Origin: Knoellia remsis
GTDB taxonomy: Bacteria; Actinomycetota; Actinomycetes; Actinomycetales; Dermatophilaceae
Assembly: GCF_003002895.1 (NCBI RefSeq)
Contig: NZ_PVTI01000017.1
Coordinates: 1-64,000, forward strand
Direction of reading: 5' to 3'
Length of the DNA stretch: 64,000 nucleotides
Shown here: in pieces, positions 23,726-34,847 of the stretch
How positions within the stretch are numbered: position 1 is the first letter of the stretch
Layout: each line of letters opens with the position of its first letter
The notes under the pieces: generated by a model
What the model was told of the DNA's origin: nothing
Database searches by the model: none
Seen by the model: the letters and a program-made list of their open reading frames with translations, nothing else
Position numbers and translations under genes: made by a program

Positions 23726-24562
23726 TCAGCCGCGGGGGTCCAGACCTGCACGGCGGCGGTATGCCGGTCGCTCGCCGGTCGTGGCCGCGCGCCGGGCCTC
23801 GGCGGTGTTGGCATTGACGAGCAGCCGCGCCTGCTCGAACCGCTCGCGCGCGAACGTCCGCCGCGCCCCGGCCACCCACGTCCGGTCGAAGAGCCGCTTC
23901 GCCGCCGCGACCGAGTCCGGCGACCGCTCGGTGATGCGCTCCGCGAGAGCCAGCGCACCGGCATACGGGTCGGCGTTCTCCTCGGTCGCGAGACCGAGCC
24001 GCACCGCCTCAGCGCCCGAGATCGTCTCGCCGGTCATCGTGAGCCGCTTCGCGACGTCGATGCCGACGAGCTGCGAGAGCGCTTGGATGCCGGACATGTC
24101 GGGGACGAGCCCCCACTTCGCCTCGAGGACGCTCCAGCGCGCGTCCGGCGTCGTGATGCGGATGTCGGCCGCGAGCGCGATCTGCAGGCCGCCGCCGAGG
24201 CAGTGGCCGTGGACGGCGGCGATGACCGGCACCGGCACGCGACGCCATGACCAGCACGCCTCTTGGAAGGTGTTCGTGCCCCGCCATGGCCGCGGCAGGA
24301 AGGCGGCGGCGACCCGATTCGGTTGTCGCAGAACGGTTCCGAAGTCGAGACCGGCGCAGAACGCGTCACCCTCACCGGACAGGATGACCGCGCGCAGTGA
24401 CCTGTCGCCACGGAGCCGGTGTGCGGTCGCGACGAGCTGGTCGAGGGTGTCGAGGGTGAGGGCGTTGAGCTTGTCCGGCCGGTTGAGCGCGACGTGTGCG
24501 ATGCCCGACTCGATGCGGCTCGTGACGAGGGGGCCTGGCGTGGCTGCGGCGACATCCGTCAT
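23726..24562 (-). CDS. Enoyl-CoA hydratase/isomerase (crotonase) family protein
   Basis: This 278-residue crotonase-fold protein has LNRPDKLNALT, the oxyanion segment SGEGDAFCAGLDF and VHGHCLGGGLQIALAADIRI. The first catalytic Glu position (GxGLE in true hydratases) reads EAKWGLVPDMSG here, so the precise reaction is uncertain. It is predicted to be leaderless, with TAGAGT seven bases before ATG 24562. It lies upstream of the acyl-CoA dehydrogenase operon on the same strand but under its own promoter, and would serve the next beta-oxidation step. Confidence 0.82.
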   Translation of the reverse strand: MTDVAAATPGPLVTSRIESGIAHVALNRPDKLNALTLDTLDQLVATAHRLRGDRSLRAVILSGEGDAFCAGLDFGTVLRQPNRVAAAFLPRPWRGTNTFQEACWSWRRVPVPVIAAVHGHCLGGGLQIALAADIRITTPDARWSVLEAKWGLVPDMSGIQALSQLVGIDVAKRLTMTGETISGAEAVRLGLATEENADPYAGALALAERITERSPDSVAAAKRLFDRTWVAGARRTFARERFEQARLLVNANTAEARRAATTGERPAYRRRAGLDPRG

Positions 24563-24586
24563 GCCGCCGACTCTAGGCCGCGACGG

Positions 24587-25783
24587 TCAGTGCCCGACCG
24601 GGGCTGTGACGCGCGCCCGCTGGTCCGAACGGTGCTTGATGAGGCTGAGGCCGAGGACACCGGCGCCGAGAACCGAAAGACCGGCCCCGACCCAGCTCGG
24701 CGCGGTGTAGCCGTACCCGCCCGCGATGACGACACCGCCGAGCCAGGCGCCGAGGGCGTTGGCGAGGTTGAGCGCGGCGTGGTTGCTCGCGGCGCCCAGC
24801 GTCTGCGCGCGTCCGGCGACCTGCATGAGCCGCAGCTGGAGGTTGACGACGAGCACGCCCGCAAGGACGGAGGAGAGGAAGTAGAAGAAGACCGCCGTCG
24901 GCCACCACTGCGCGGTGAGCGCGAACGCCACGAGCGTCGCACCCATGCCGACACAGCCGATGGTGATGGAGCGCAGCACCGACCACTCGCCGAGGCGGCC
25001 GGCGAGCGGCGTGCCGACGAGCCCGCCGATGCCGGAGGCCAGCAGGAAGAGCGGGACGGCGCTCGCCTCGAGCCCGGTCACGTCGGTGACCGTCGGAGCG
25101 ATGTAGCTCGCCATCGCGAACATGCCGCCGAAGCCGATCGCGCCGACGAGCAGGGTCAGCGCGACCTGCGTCGTCGCGAAGTCCCCCAGCTCGCGCCGGA
25201 TCGTCGACTCGATGTCGCGGTCGATGTGCGGCACGAAGGCGACGAGCAGCCCGACGGTGAGCACTCCGAGGACGGCGACGAGCCAGTAGGCCGCCTGCCA
25301 CCCGAGGTGCTGCCCGAGCCAAGTGGCACCGGGCACGCCCGCAACGTTGGCGATGGGGATGCCGAGCATGACCCGGCTCACCGCGCGCCCGTGCTGGCCG
25401 CGGGCCGCGAGGTCCACGGCCACGAGGGCGGCGACACCGAAGAAGGCACCGTGCGGCATACCGGCAAAGAACCGCGAGAGGAGCAGCCAGCCGTAGTCCG
25501 GCGCGAGCGCGGTCGCGACATTGCCGACGACGAAGGCGACCATGAGCCCGATGAGCAGCTCGCGGCGCGGCCAGGTCGCACCGAGCACGGCGATGAGCGG
25601 CGCGCCGACGACGACGCCCGCGGCATACGCGGAGATGGCGTGGCCGGCGTCCGGGATGGACACCGAGATGCCCGAGGCGATGTCGGGCAGCAGCCCCATC
25701 GTGACGAACTCCGTCGTGCCGATGGCGAATCCGCCGAGGACGAGGGCGACGGTCGCGAGGAGGGCATGGCGGGGCTGGGGCAC
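24587..25783 (-). CDS. MFS transporter, DHA1 (AraJ/chloramphenicol-efflux type)
   Basis: This 398-residue membrane protein has about twelve hydrophobic helices and begins GGFAIGTTEFVTMGLLPDIA, the signature of the arabinose-efflux/DHA1 subgroup (AraJ, NepI, CmlR). Motif A is degenerate (GATWPRRELLIGLM). It probably exports a drug, nucleoside or sugar using the proton gradient; the substrate is unknown. The start is GTG 25783 with TATCCT a few bases upstream. Confidence 0.82.
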   Translation of the reverse strand: MPQPRHALLATVALVLGGFAIGTTEFVTMGLLPDIASGISVSIPDAGHAISAYAAGVVVGAPLIAVLGATWPRRELLIGLMVAFVVGNVATALAPDYGWLLLSRFFAGMPHGAFFGVAALVAVDLAARGQHGRAVSRVMLGIPIANVAGVPGATWLGQHLGWQAAYWLVAVLGVLTVGLLVAFVPHIDRDIESTIRRELGDFATTQVALTLLVGAIGFGGMFAMASYIAPTVTDVTGLEASAVPLFLLASGIGGLVGTPLAGRLGEWSVLRSITIGCVGMGATLVAFALTAQWWPTAVFFYFLSSVLAGVLVVNLQLRLMQVAGRAQTLGAASNHAALNLANALGAWLGGVVIAGGYGYTAPSWVGAGLSVLGAGVLGLSLIKHRSDQRARVTAPVGH

Positions 25784-25870
25784 GTCTCAGGATAAGGAGC
25801 GAGGACGGCCTGGCATTCCCGGCGCCGACCGGTGGGCCCACGACATCGCGCGGCGCCGCTCCACCACTCC

Positions 25871-25876
25871 TACGAT
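25871..25876 (+). promoter_or_regulatory. -10 box for a leaderless transcript
   Basis: TACGAT ends seven bases before ATG 25884. No Shine-Dalgarno sequence lies between them. Confidence 0.5.
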
Positions 25877-25883
25877 CGACGGT

Positions 25884-26858
25884 ATGCGCGCTGCACTCGT
25901 CACCCGGCTCGACGGTCCCGACGCCGTGGAGGTCACCGACGTCCCCGACCCGGAGGTGCCGGAGGGGCAGGCGCTCATCGAGGTCGCGGCCGCGGGGGTG
26001 GCGTTCCCGGACGTGCTGCTCACCCGCGGCGAGTACCAGATCACGCCGCCGCTTCCGTTCGTCCCGGGCGCCGAGGTGTCGGGTTTCGTGCGGGTCGCGC
26101 CGGCGGGGTCGGGCCTCGTCGAGGGGCAGCGGGTGGCGGCGTTCCCGTTCCTCGGCGGGTTCGCGGAGCGGGTGGTGTGCGACCCGGGGCTGGTCTGCCC
26201 GCTGCCGGACGGCGTGACCTTCGACGCGGGGGCGGCGCTGCCGATGAACTACCTCACCTGCCACTTCGCGCTGCGGCTGCGCGGCCGGCTCGCCGAGGGC
26301 GAGAAGGTCCTCGTCCACGGCGCCGCCGGTGGGATCGGCACCGCTGCGATCCAGCTCGCCAAGGCGTGGGGTGCGAGCGTGTATGCCGTGACGTCCGATC
26401 CCGCGAAGGGTGACGTCGCGCGCACGGCCGGGGCCGACGAGGTCGTGCCGGCGGACGGGTTCCGGGAGGCCGTCGCCGACCTCACGTCGGGTCACGGGGT
26501 GGACGTCGTCGTCGACCCGGTCGGTGGGGACCGGTTCACCGACTCGCTGCGCTCGCTCGCGCCGCTCGGGCGGCTGCTCGTCATCGGGTTCACGGCCGGC
26601 TCGATCCCCGAGGTGCGGGTGAACCGGCTGCTGCTGAACAACCTCGACGTCGTCGGCGTCGGGTGGGGCGCCTACTGGGCCGGGGCGCGGTCGCGGCCGG
26701 AGTTCGTGCGCTCGCAGTGGGATGACCTCGTGCCCCTGCTCGAGTCCGGCGCGATCGACCCGGTCATCGGGGAGGTGCGCTCGCTCGACGAGGTGGGCGT
26801 GGCGCTGCGCGACATCGACGAACGCCGCGCCACCGGCAAGGTCCTCCTCACCCCCTGA
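25884..26858 (+). CDS. NADPH:quinone oxidoreductase family protein
   Basis: This 324-residue zinc-free MDR protein (QOR type) has GVAFPDVLLTRGEYQ, PFVPGAEVSG and the NADPH motif VHGAAGGIGTAAIQLAKAWGA, and lacks the zinc ligands of alcohol dehydrogenases. Members reduce quinones or alpha,beta-unsaturated carbonyls. The leaderless start at 25884 is chosen; the frame runs upstream into the MFS promoter region. The gene ends at a cluster of family A repeats and converges on the YhgE/Pip gene. Confidence 0.87.
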   Translation: MRAALVTRLDGPDAVEVTDVPDPEVPEGQALIEVAAAGVAFPDVLLTRGEYQITPPLPFVPGAEVSGFVRVAPAGSGLVEGQRVAAFPFLGGFAERVVCDPGLVCPLPDGVTFDAGAALPMNYLTCHFALRLRGRLAEGEKVLVHGAAGGIGTAAIQLAKAWGASVYAVTSDPAKGDVARTAGADEVVPADGFREAVADLTSGHGVDVVVDPVGGDRFTDSLRSLAPLGRLLVIGFTAGSIPEVRVNRLLLNNLDVVGVGWGAYWAGARSRPEFVRSQWDDLVPLLESGAIDPVIGEVRSLDEVGVALRDIDERRATGKVLLTP

Positions 26859-26864
26859 CCGCGC

Positions 26865-26969
26865 GACTGATTGCCCGTTCTGGTCGTTCCCCCCTCCACT
26901 GATTGCCCGTTCCGGTACCTCCCCGCTCCACTGATTGCCCGTTCTGGCTGCCGGAACGGGCAATAAGTC
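26865..26969. repeat. Family A repeat cluster (three direct units plus one inverted)
   Basis: ACTGATTGCCCGTTC occurs at about 26866, 26898 and 26930, spaced 32 bases apart. The third copy can pair with CCGGAACGGGCAATAAGTC at 26951-26969 to form a hairpin. The cluster fills the gap between convergent genes and includes the stop codon of the YhgE/Pip gene. A terminator function is plausible. Confidence 0.75.
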
Positions 26970-28967
26970 AGAAGAGGGTGGGCTGGTCGGCAACCTTCGG
27001 AATGGGTATGCCGCTCGCGCGCGTCCGCACGTGCAGCCGCCGCGCCGCCGCGGTCGAGAGCAGCAGCGCCCCAGCACCCCACGCGACCAGCACGGCCACG
27101 TCGAGTCCGAGCTTCATCGTCGGCCCGCCGTAGGCGAGGGCACGAAGGCCCTCCACGGCATACGACATCGGCAGCACGTGGTGCAGCCACTGCAGCGGCC
27201 CGGGCAGCGTCTCCCACGGGAAGGTCCCGCCCGCGCTCACGAGCTGGAGCACCATGAGGACGAGCGCGATGAACTGTCCGGTGTCCCCGAGCCGCGCCAT
27301 GAGCCCGTGGATGATCGCCATGAAGCTCATCGACACGAGCACCATGAACGCGAGCATCCACCACGGGTGCGCGAGGTCGATGCCGACGGCGAACCGGACG
27401 ATGATCCACGTCAGCACCGCCTGAGCGACACCGATGACGGCCGGCGCGAGCCAGCCACCGACCGCGACGGGGACGACCGCCCAACGTGACGTCAGCGCTT
27501 CCTCGACGAGCGGGCGCGCCCGGGTGAAGAGGGTGAACCCTCCGATCCACAGCGCGAGCGACAGGAAGAACGGAGCCAGCCCCGCGCCATACGACCCTGC
27601 CCGGGCCAGCGCCTCGGAGACGACACCCACGGGCGACCCGACGGTCTGTGCCACGGCCTTGCGCTGGGCGTCGGTGGGGTTGGGGATCTGCTTCGCACCG
27701 TCGGCGAGCGACGAGGAGAGTTTCGCCGCTCCCGAGTCGAGCTTGGCGAGGCCGTCGTCGAGGGCCTTGGCGCCCGAGGCCAGCTGGTTGGCGCCCGTGA
27801 GGGCCTGCTGCTGCCCGGCGTTCAGCTCCTTGGCGCCGGAGGCGAGCCGCGCCCCAGCCGAGGCCGCGGCGTCGATCCCGGACTCGAGCTCCTTGGACGC
27901 GGCGGCGAGCTGGGCGGCGCCGTCGGCCACCTGGTTCGCGCCGGTCGACAGCCGGGTGAGGTCGGCGGAGGTCGACTGCAGGGTGGCGTTGGCGTCGCGG
28001 ATGGGGGTGCGCAGCTTGGCCGTCTCGGCGAGGACGGCGTCGACCTGCTCGTCGGTGAGCCCGGCCGCGCGCAGCCGCTCCGGCAGGGCCGCGTCGAACG
28101 CGTCGAGGTCCTTGGTGAGGTCACTGCCGGCGGTCGCGACCTTCTGGCCCACGTCCGCGATGCGCTTGTTGCCGTCCGCGACCTGACGGGCGCCGTCGGC
28201 GAGCTTGGCGGTCTGGCCGGGCAGGGCGTCGGTGCGCTTGTCGAGGGTCGTGAGGCCAGAGCTCAGCTCGGTCGCTCCGGAGGACAGCTCAGCCGCCCCG
28301 ACCGCGAGCTTCTTCTGACCCGCGGCGAGGTCGGCGGCGCCGCTGCTCAGCTTCGTCGAGCCCGAGTGCGCGTCCTTGGCGCCGGTCGCGAGCTGGGACG
28401 CCCCCTTGGCGGCCTCGCCCACCTGGTCGTGGATCGTCGAGAACCGCCGAGCATCTCGCTCGCAGCCGTTTGACTCACCTGCTGCGCCACCGACACCTGC
28501 ACCTGCTCGACGACCCGGTCGGCAATGGTCCCCGCGAGATAGTTCGTCGCATCGTTGGTGTCGAGCTCGAGGTTCGCGAGCCGCGGCGTGAAGTCCGCAC
28601 TCGAGGCGAGGTCGGCGCTGAAACTCTGCGGGATCGTGAGGACGAACGCGTAGTCCCCCTCGCGCAGCCCGCGCTGCGCCTCGGCCGCGTCGACCTCGCG
28701 CCAGTCGAGGTCACGCGCCTTGAGCAGGGTGTCGGCGACCTCGTCCCCGACCTGGAGCTTCTCGCCGTCCGCGAGCGTCGTCCCGCGGTCCTCGACGACG
28801 ACGGCCGCCGGCAGCCCGTCGAGGTTCGCGTAGGGGTCCTTGTTCGCATAGAGATACAGCCCGGCATACAGCGACGGGACGACGATCATCGCGGCGAGGG
28901 CGACCTTGGCGAGGGTCGTCTCGGTGAGCCGGCGGAGCTCGGTGAGGGCGACGCGGAGGGCGGTCAT
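26968..28967 (-). pseudogene. YhgE/Pip membrane protein, interrupted by a frameshift
   Basis: Two overlapping frames together make one YhgE/Pip-family protein. The N-terminal part from ATG 28967 has TM helix LAKVALAAMIVVPSLYAGLYL and the extracellular YhgE domain. The C-terminal part has alternating Ala/Gly/Lys heptads (LATGAKDAHSGSTKLSSGA) and about five C-terminal TM helices (ABC-2-like). The join is near 28440: the sequence GGCGGTTCTCGACGAT reads correctly (GGFSTIHDQVGEAA) if one T is added. The full product would be about 666 residues, normal for the family. Phage-infection-protein/YhgE members are membrane proteins linked to ESX/WXG100 export or lipid transport. Either the gene is broken or a base was miscalled. 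Confidence 0.8.
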
Positions 28968-29020
28968 GGCGGGACCCCTGTGGTCGGGAGACGGCTGTCG
29001 ATGGTGCTTCCATGATGGGC

Positions 29021-29057
29021 GGTACTGTGGCGTACCACCGCGGTACGCTACGGTACC
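29021..29057. promoter_or_regulatory. TetR operator, clustered GGTAC palindromes
   Basis: Alternating GGTAC/GTACC half-sites occur at 29021, 29031, 29042 and 29052. GCGTACC-N5-GGTACGC (29030-29048) is a perfect palindrome. The block sits four bases before the TetR ATG and about 55 bases from the divergent YhgE/Pip start, so one repressor could control both. Confidence 0.65.
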
Positions 29058-29060
29058 ACC

Positions 29061-29639
29061 ATGGCCACCACACCTGCGAACCGTTTGCTCGACGCCCTCG
29101 CCGAGGCGTTCGTCGAGCAGGGCCTCGCACACACGACGGTCGCCGACATCGCCCGCATCGCGGGCACGAGCAAGCGCACCTTCTACGAGCACTTCGCCTC
29201 CAAGGAAGACGCCTTCCTCGCCCTGTATGCCGGCCGCGCCGATGCGCTCGTCGCCGCCATCTCCGCTGTCGTCACCGACCCGACCGCACCCATCGAGGAG
29301 CAGGTGCGCGGCGCCGTCCGCGCCTACCTCGACCACCTCGCCGACAACCCGGCACTCGTGCGCGCGCACATGCTCGAAGCCCACTCCCTCGGCCGCACCG
29401 GGCTCGACGCGAGACGGTCCCTCATCGACCGCCACGCGGCCTACCTGCGCGGTCTTGTCGACGAGGCGAGCCGGCACCACGACGACGTGCGGCGACTTTC
29501 GACGCCCGAGTCGGTCGCCGTCGTCGCCGGGCTCATCGAGCTCACCCTGCGCGCCGTCCTCGACGGCCGGACCCTCAACTCGCGCAGCCAGGTCGACCAC
29601 GCGTCGAGCTTCATCCTCGACATCGTCCGCGCCGGCTGA
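29061..29639 (+). CDS. TetR/AcrR family regulator
   Basis: This 192-residue regulator has an N-terminal helix-turn-helix, TTVADIARIAGTSKRTFYEHFASKEDAFLALY, and a helical ligand domain typical of the family. It is divergent from the YhgE/Pip gene, with the operator cluster between them, so it most likely represses itself and that membrane protein. The ligand is unknown. Confidence 0.88.
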   Translation: MATTPANRLLDALAEAFVEQGLAHTTVADIARIAGTSKRTFYEHFASKEDAFLALYAGRADALVAAISAVVTDPTAPIEEQVRGAVRAYLDHLADNPALVRAHMLEAHSLGRTGLDARRSLIDRHAAYLRGLVDEASRHHDDVRRLSTPESVAVVAGLIELTLRAVLDGRTLNSRSQVDHASSFILDIVRAG

Positions 29640-29646
29640 GCGCCGG

Positions 29647-30666
29647 TCAGGCGGGCAGGGCGAGGGCTACGCCGGCCACGACGATCCCGCGACCGTCGTC
29701 CTCGTATGCCGTCCGCTCTAGCGCCGCAAGCGCCACACCGACCAGCGTGGCCGGGTCCCGGGTGGGCTCCTCAAGTGCTCCCTGACTGACGAGGGTGGCA
29801 CCGTCGTCGAAACGGAGGTGCACGTCGACGCGGGTGGCCGGCCGCGGGTCGTCGCCCAAGCGATCGAGCGCGCGAATCACGTTGTGTTGCAACGACTCGC
29901 GGACCCGGGAGCGCTGCCGGGTCGGCCTGCCCAGCGAGATCGTCGACGAGACCGACTTGCGAGGGCCGGGCAGCTTCACGGTCGCGTCATCGGTGCCGTC
30001 ACGGATGGCGACGAGGTTCTTCGCCTGAGGCTTGGCGATGCGGCGTTCGACGAGAGCCTCGACGGTCCAGCCGCAGAGGTCGGCGACGTGGACGATGCCG
30101 GCGTCGTGCAGCTTGCCGGCGGTCATGGGGCCCACTCCCCAGAGGTCGGCCACCGGGAGCCGGGGCCGCACCCGCGCCTCGGTGTCGGCATCGACGACGA
30201 CAAGGCCATCCGGCTTGGCCCGCCGCGAGGCGAGCTTGGCGAAGAGCTTGGCCCGGGCGACCCCCGCCGAAACCGGGAGACCGAGCTCGCGGCGGACGCG
30301 GCGCCGCAGGTCCGCGGCGATGCGTCCGGCCTCGTCGACGGAGCCTCCATCGAGAGCGGACACGTCGAGGAACGCCTCTTCCATCGACCCCGGCTCGACG
30401 AGCGGCGTGACCTCACGGAACAGCGCCATGAGGTCGGCGCTCACCGACTCATAGGTCTCGCCCCGGAACTCGGCCACAACGAGCTCGGGCCAGCGTCGCA
30501 GCGCGTGACGCAACGGCATACCGGCATGAACGCCGAGCGCCCGTGCCTCGTACGACGCACAGGCGACCACCTGCGGACCGACGACGACCGGACGTCCGCG
30601 AAGGTGCGGGTCGTCGCGAACCTCGACCGAGACGAAGAACGCGTCGGCGTCAGCATGGATGAGCAC
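29647..30666 (-). CDS. dinB: DNA polymerase IV (Y family)
   Basis: This 339-residue translesion polymerase has the N-terminal HADADAFFVSVE (first catalytic Asp), YEARALGVHAGMP, the palm motif SMEEAFLDVSAL, and helix-hairpin-helix WGVGPMTAGKL, followed by a little-finger domain. The palm motif is normally SxDEAF; here the first acid is Glu (SMEE), a conservative change at a catalytic metal ligand. The start is GTG 30664-30666. The C-terminus is short and shows no clear beta-clamp-binding peptide. Confidence 0.87.
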   Translation of the reverse strand: MLIHADADAFFVSVEVRDDPHLRGRPVVVGPQVVACASYEARALGVHAGMPLRHALRRWPELVVAEFRGETYESVSADLMALFREVTPLVEPGSMEEAFLDVSALDGGSVDEAGRIAADLRRRVRRELGLPVSAGVARAKLFAKLASRRAKPDGLVVVDADTEARVRPRLPVADLWGVGPMTAGKLHDAGIVHVADLCGWTVEALVERRIAKPQAKNLVAIRDGTDDATVKLPGPRKSVSSTISLGRPTRQRSRVRESLQHNVIRALDRLGDDPRPATRVDVHLRFDDGATLVSQGALEEPTRDPATLVGVALAALERTAYEDDGRGIVVAGVALALPA

Positions 30667-30738
30667 TCACCCACCCTCGCACCTGCCCCCGACAGCGCAC
30701 CCGGCGTCACACGGGCGCGGCTCTGACAGACTCGGACC

Positions 30739-32823
<2,085 letters not shown>

Positions 32824-32851
32824 CGCCCCACCGCCCACCGCACGGATCGGG

Positions 32852-33499
32852 TCACTCGTCGAGCGGCCCGCTGAGGTAGCGCTGGACGCTCGGGCCGACG
32901 AGTGCCACGACCTGCTCCCGCGGGAGGCCGGCGACCGGCTGGATGCGCAGGACGCAGCGCACCATCACCATCCCGAGGAGCTGGGTCGCGGCCAGGCTGG
33001 CACGCAGCTCGGCGTCCTCGGTGTCGAGGTGCCGGGCGTAGCTCGCGAGGATCTCGGAGGCGATGAACTCGGTGAAGCTCCGCCGGGCGGCGTCGTCGGT
33101 CATGGCGGTGCGGAACATCGTCAGCAGCGCCGGACCGGTCTCTGGGGCCTCCCACAGGTCGAGGAAGGCGCTGACGAGCCGAGCGCCGGCCCGTGCGACG
33201 CCGTCGGCGAACGCGCCGTCGATGAGCTCCGCCGGCCGGACGGGGATGTCCATCGCCGCGGTGAAAAGGTCCTGCTTCTTGCCGAAGTAGTAGGGGATGA
33301 GCGCGACGTCGACACCCGCAGTGGCCGCGACCCCGCGCAACGTCGTTGCGGCATAACCGGATTCGCTGAACGACGTCCGTGCCGCCTCGAGGATGCGTGC
33401 CTTGGTGTCGACGTCGGCGCGCGGACCGGGGCGCCCGGCACGCGGACCGGGGCGCCCGGCACGAGCACGTGGCGTGGAGGTGGAGCGAGCGCGCGGCAT
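32852..33499 (-). CDS. TetR family regulator
   Basis: This 215-residue regulator has HTH segment TTLRGVAATAGVDVALIPYYFGKKQDLFTAAM, the 'YYFGsK' variant common among TetR proteins controlling transporters. The N-terminus has a short internal duplication (ARAGRPGPRAGRPGPRA) produced by a 21-base tandem repeat. It is divergent from the membrane protein at 33610, with two palindromic operators between them, and so is likely an autorepressor that also controls that gene. Confidence 0.87.
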   Translation of the reverse strand: MPRARSTSTPRARAGRPGPRAGRPGPRADVDTKARILEAARTSFSESGYAATTLRGVAATAGVDVALIPYYFGKKQDLFTAAMDIPVRPAELIDGAFADGVARAGARLVSAFLDLWEAPETGPALLTMFRTAMTDDAARRSFTEFIASEILASYARHLDTEDAELRASLAATQLLGMVMVRCVLRIQPVAGLPREQVVALVGPSVQRYLSGPLDE

Positions 33500-33530
33500 G
33501 GCTCCAACCTAGTTGTCACTCCCGCGTCGC

Positions 33531-33590
33531 TCAACAACCGTTGAATTCTCGGCGCCACTCCGCTACGGTGCATTTCAACGTCTGTTGAAT
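33531..33590. promoter_or_regulatory. Two palindromic operators for the divergent TetR
   Basis: TCAAC-N4-GTTGA at 33531-33545 and TTCAAC-N4-GTTGAA at 33574-33589 are the same palindrome, about 43 bases (four helical turns) apart, in the gap between the TetR start and the membrane-protein start. GAGGAGGAGC before ATG 33610 is a strong ribosome site. Confidence 0.7.
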
Positions 33591-33609
33591 CCCTCGAGGA
33601 GGAGCACGG

Positions 33610-34752
33610 ATGTCGACCACCAGGCCCACCGGGGACACCCCGGCGTCCACACCACGGCCCCTACCGGAGCACGCACCGAACCACACTCCGGAGCACGCGC
33701 CCGAGCCCGCACCGCACCCCACTGGAGATCCCGCGTCCGCCGCCGTGCCGAGCCGGGCACACGCCACGACGTCGGAACACTCCCCGCGCTCGAGCCATCG
33801 ACCGTCGACGGGCGTGCTACTCGCCGCGGTCCCCGTGACTCTCGCCGCGCTCGTCGGCCTCGTGCTGGTCGCCTTCGGGCTGCCCGCGGTCAAGGCCGCA
33901 CCGCACGACCTGCCACTCGGCGTCGCGGGCCCCAAGCTCATGACCGAGCAGCTCACTTCTGCTCTGGCACAACGTGATCCGGGGGCTTTCGACGTCCGGG
34001 TCTATGACGACGAGGTTGCCCTGACCCGGGCCATCGAGAACCGCGAGGTCTACGGCGGGCTCCTCGCGACGCCGCGTGGGTCGACCGTCCTCACGGCGTC
34101 GGCGGCCAGCCCGGTCGTGGCCCAGTCGCTCATCGCGATGGGGACGGAGATCTCGCGCCAGAGCGGAGGGACGGGGACGCCGACCGTGCGCGACGTCGTG
34201 CCGCTGACCCGGGACGACCCGCGCGGAGCCGGGCTGGGGGCGGCGTTGCTCCCGCTCGTCATTGGCGCGATCCTGCCTGCCGTCGTGTTCACCCGCTTGG
34301 GGGCCTCGCGCCGGGTCATGCTCGCCGCAGGCGCGGTGTATGCCGCGGTGGCCGGCCTGGCGTTCGCCGCGGTCCTGCACTTCGGGTTCGGCAGCATCGC
34401 CGGGAACTTCTGGCTCGAGGCAGGCGTGTTCGCCGCGACCATCGGCGCCGGGATGCTCGCGCTCCTGGGGCTGCACCGCGTCCTCGGAATGGTCGGTCTG
34501 GGACTCGGCGCCGCCCTCCTCGTCCTCGTCGGGAACCCGCTCTCGGGCGCCCAGTCCGCCCCGGAGTTCCTCGCCTCGCCGTGGCGCGAGATCGGCCAGT
34601 CCATGCCGCCCGGCGCCGGGTCGCAGCTGCTGCGCTCGGTGGCGTTCTTCGACGGAGCCGGCGCGAAGGACGCGTGGATCGTCATCGGCGCATGGGCGCT
34701 GGCCGGCCTGCTGCTGCTCGCCCTGCCCTCTCGACGACGCTCGGAGGGGTGA
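33610..34752 (+). CDS. ABC-2-like multi-span membrane protein under TetR control
   Basis: This 380-residue protein has a Pro/Thr/His-rich N-terminal ~65 residues, one TM helix (STGVLLAAVPVTLAALVGLVLVAF), an extracytoplasmic domain (about 95-210: HDLPLGVAGPKLM, DVRVYDDEVALTRAIENREVYGGL) and about five C-terminal TM helices. This layout matches the ABC-2-type/YhgE-like permease group and DUF3533-type proteins. Function is unknown; efflux or envelope maintenance is a guess from the TetR pairing. The hydrophilic N-terminus is unusual and may mean translation starts further in. Confidence 0.75.
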   Translation: MSTTRPTGDTPASTPRPLPEHAPNHTPEHAPEPAPHPTGDPASAAVPSRAHATTSEHSPRSSHRPSTGVLLAAVPVTLAALVGLVLVAFGLPAVKAAPHDLPLGVAGPKLMTEQLTSALAQRDPGAFDVRVYDDEVALTRAIENREVYGGLLATPRGSTVLTASAASPVVAQSLIAMGTEISRQSGGTGTPTVRDVVPLTRDDPRGAGLGAALLPLVIGAILPAVVFTRLGASRRVMLAAGAVYAAVAGLAFAAVLHFGFGSIAGNFWLEAGVFAATIGAGMLALLGLHRVLGMVGLGLGAALLVLVGNPLSGAQSAPEFLASPWREIGQSMPPGAGSQLLRSVAFFDGAGAKDAWIVIGAWALAGLLLLALPSRRRSEG

Positions 34753-34847
34753 GGGCGCGGCAGGGCCGGCGGACTTTGCCGAACCCTTGCCGAACGCTCA
34801 CCGCGGCTTTGCCCACGCGCCCGTATGCCGGCCGCAGGCTTGTCGCC

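Noticed and set aside
26865-26969. Possible CRISPR array (three repeats at 32-base spacing)
   Set aside because: There are only three short units with the last one inverted, spacers are under 20 bases, no cas genes are present, and the same sequence recurs as single hairpins elsewhere.
24573-27077. An 834-residue minus-strand open frame across several genes
   Set aside because: It is in a different frame from the real MFS gene, antisense to the quinone oxidoreductase gene, and has the Arg/Ala/Pro-rich composition of a shadow.
28390-28460. Programmed ribosomal frameshift in the YhgE/Pip gene
   Set aside because: No slippery heptamer or downstream pseudoknot is evident, and family members are single-frame. 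A simple indel explains it better.
33415-33470. 21-base tandem duplication in the TetR N-terminus as a regulatory repeat
   Set aside because: It is in frame, encodes a second GRPGPRA, and lies within coding sequence. It looks like a replication slippage product without further signal.
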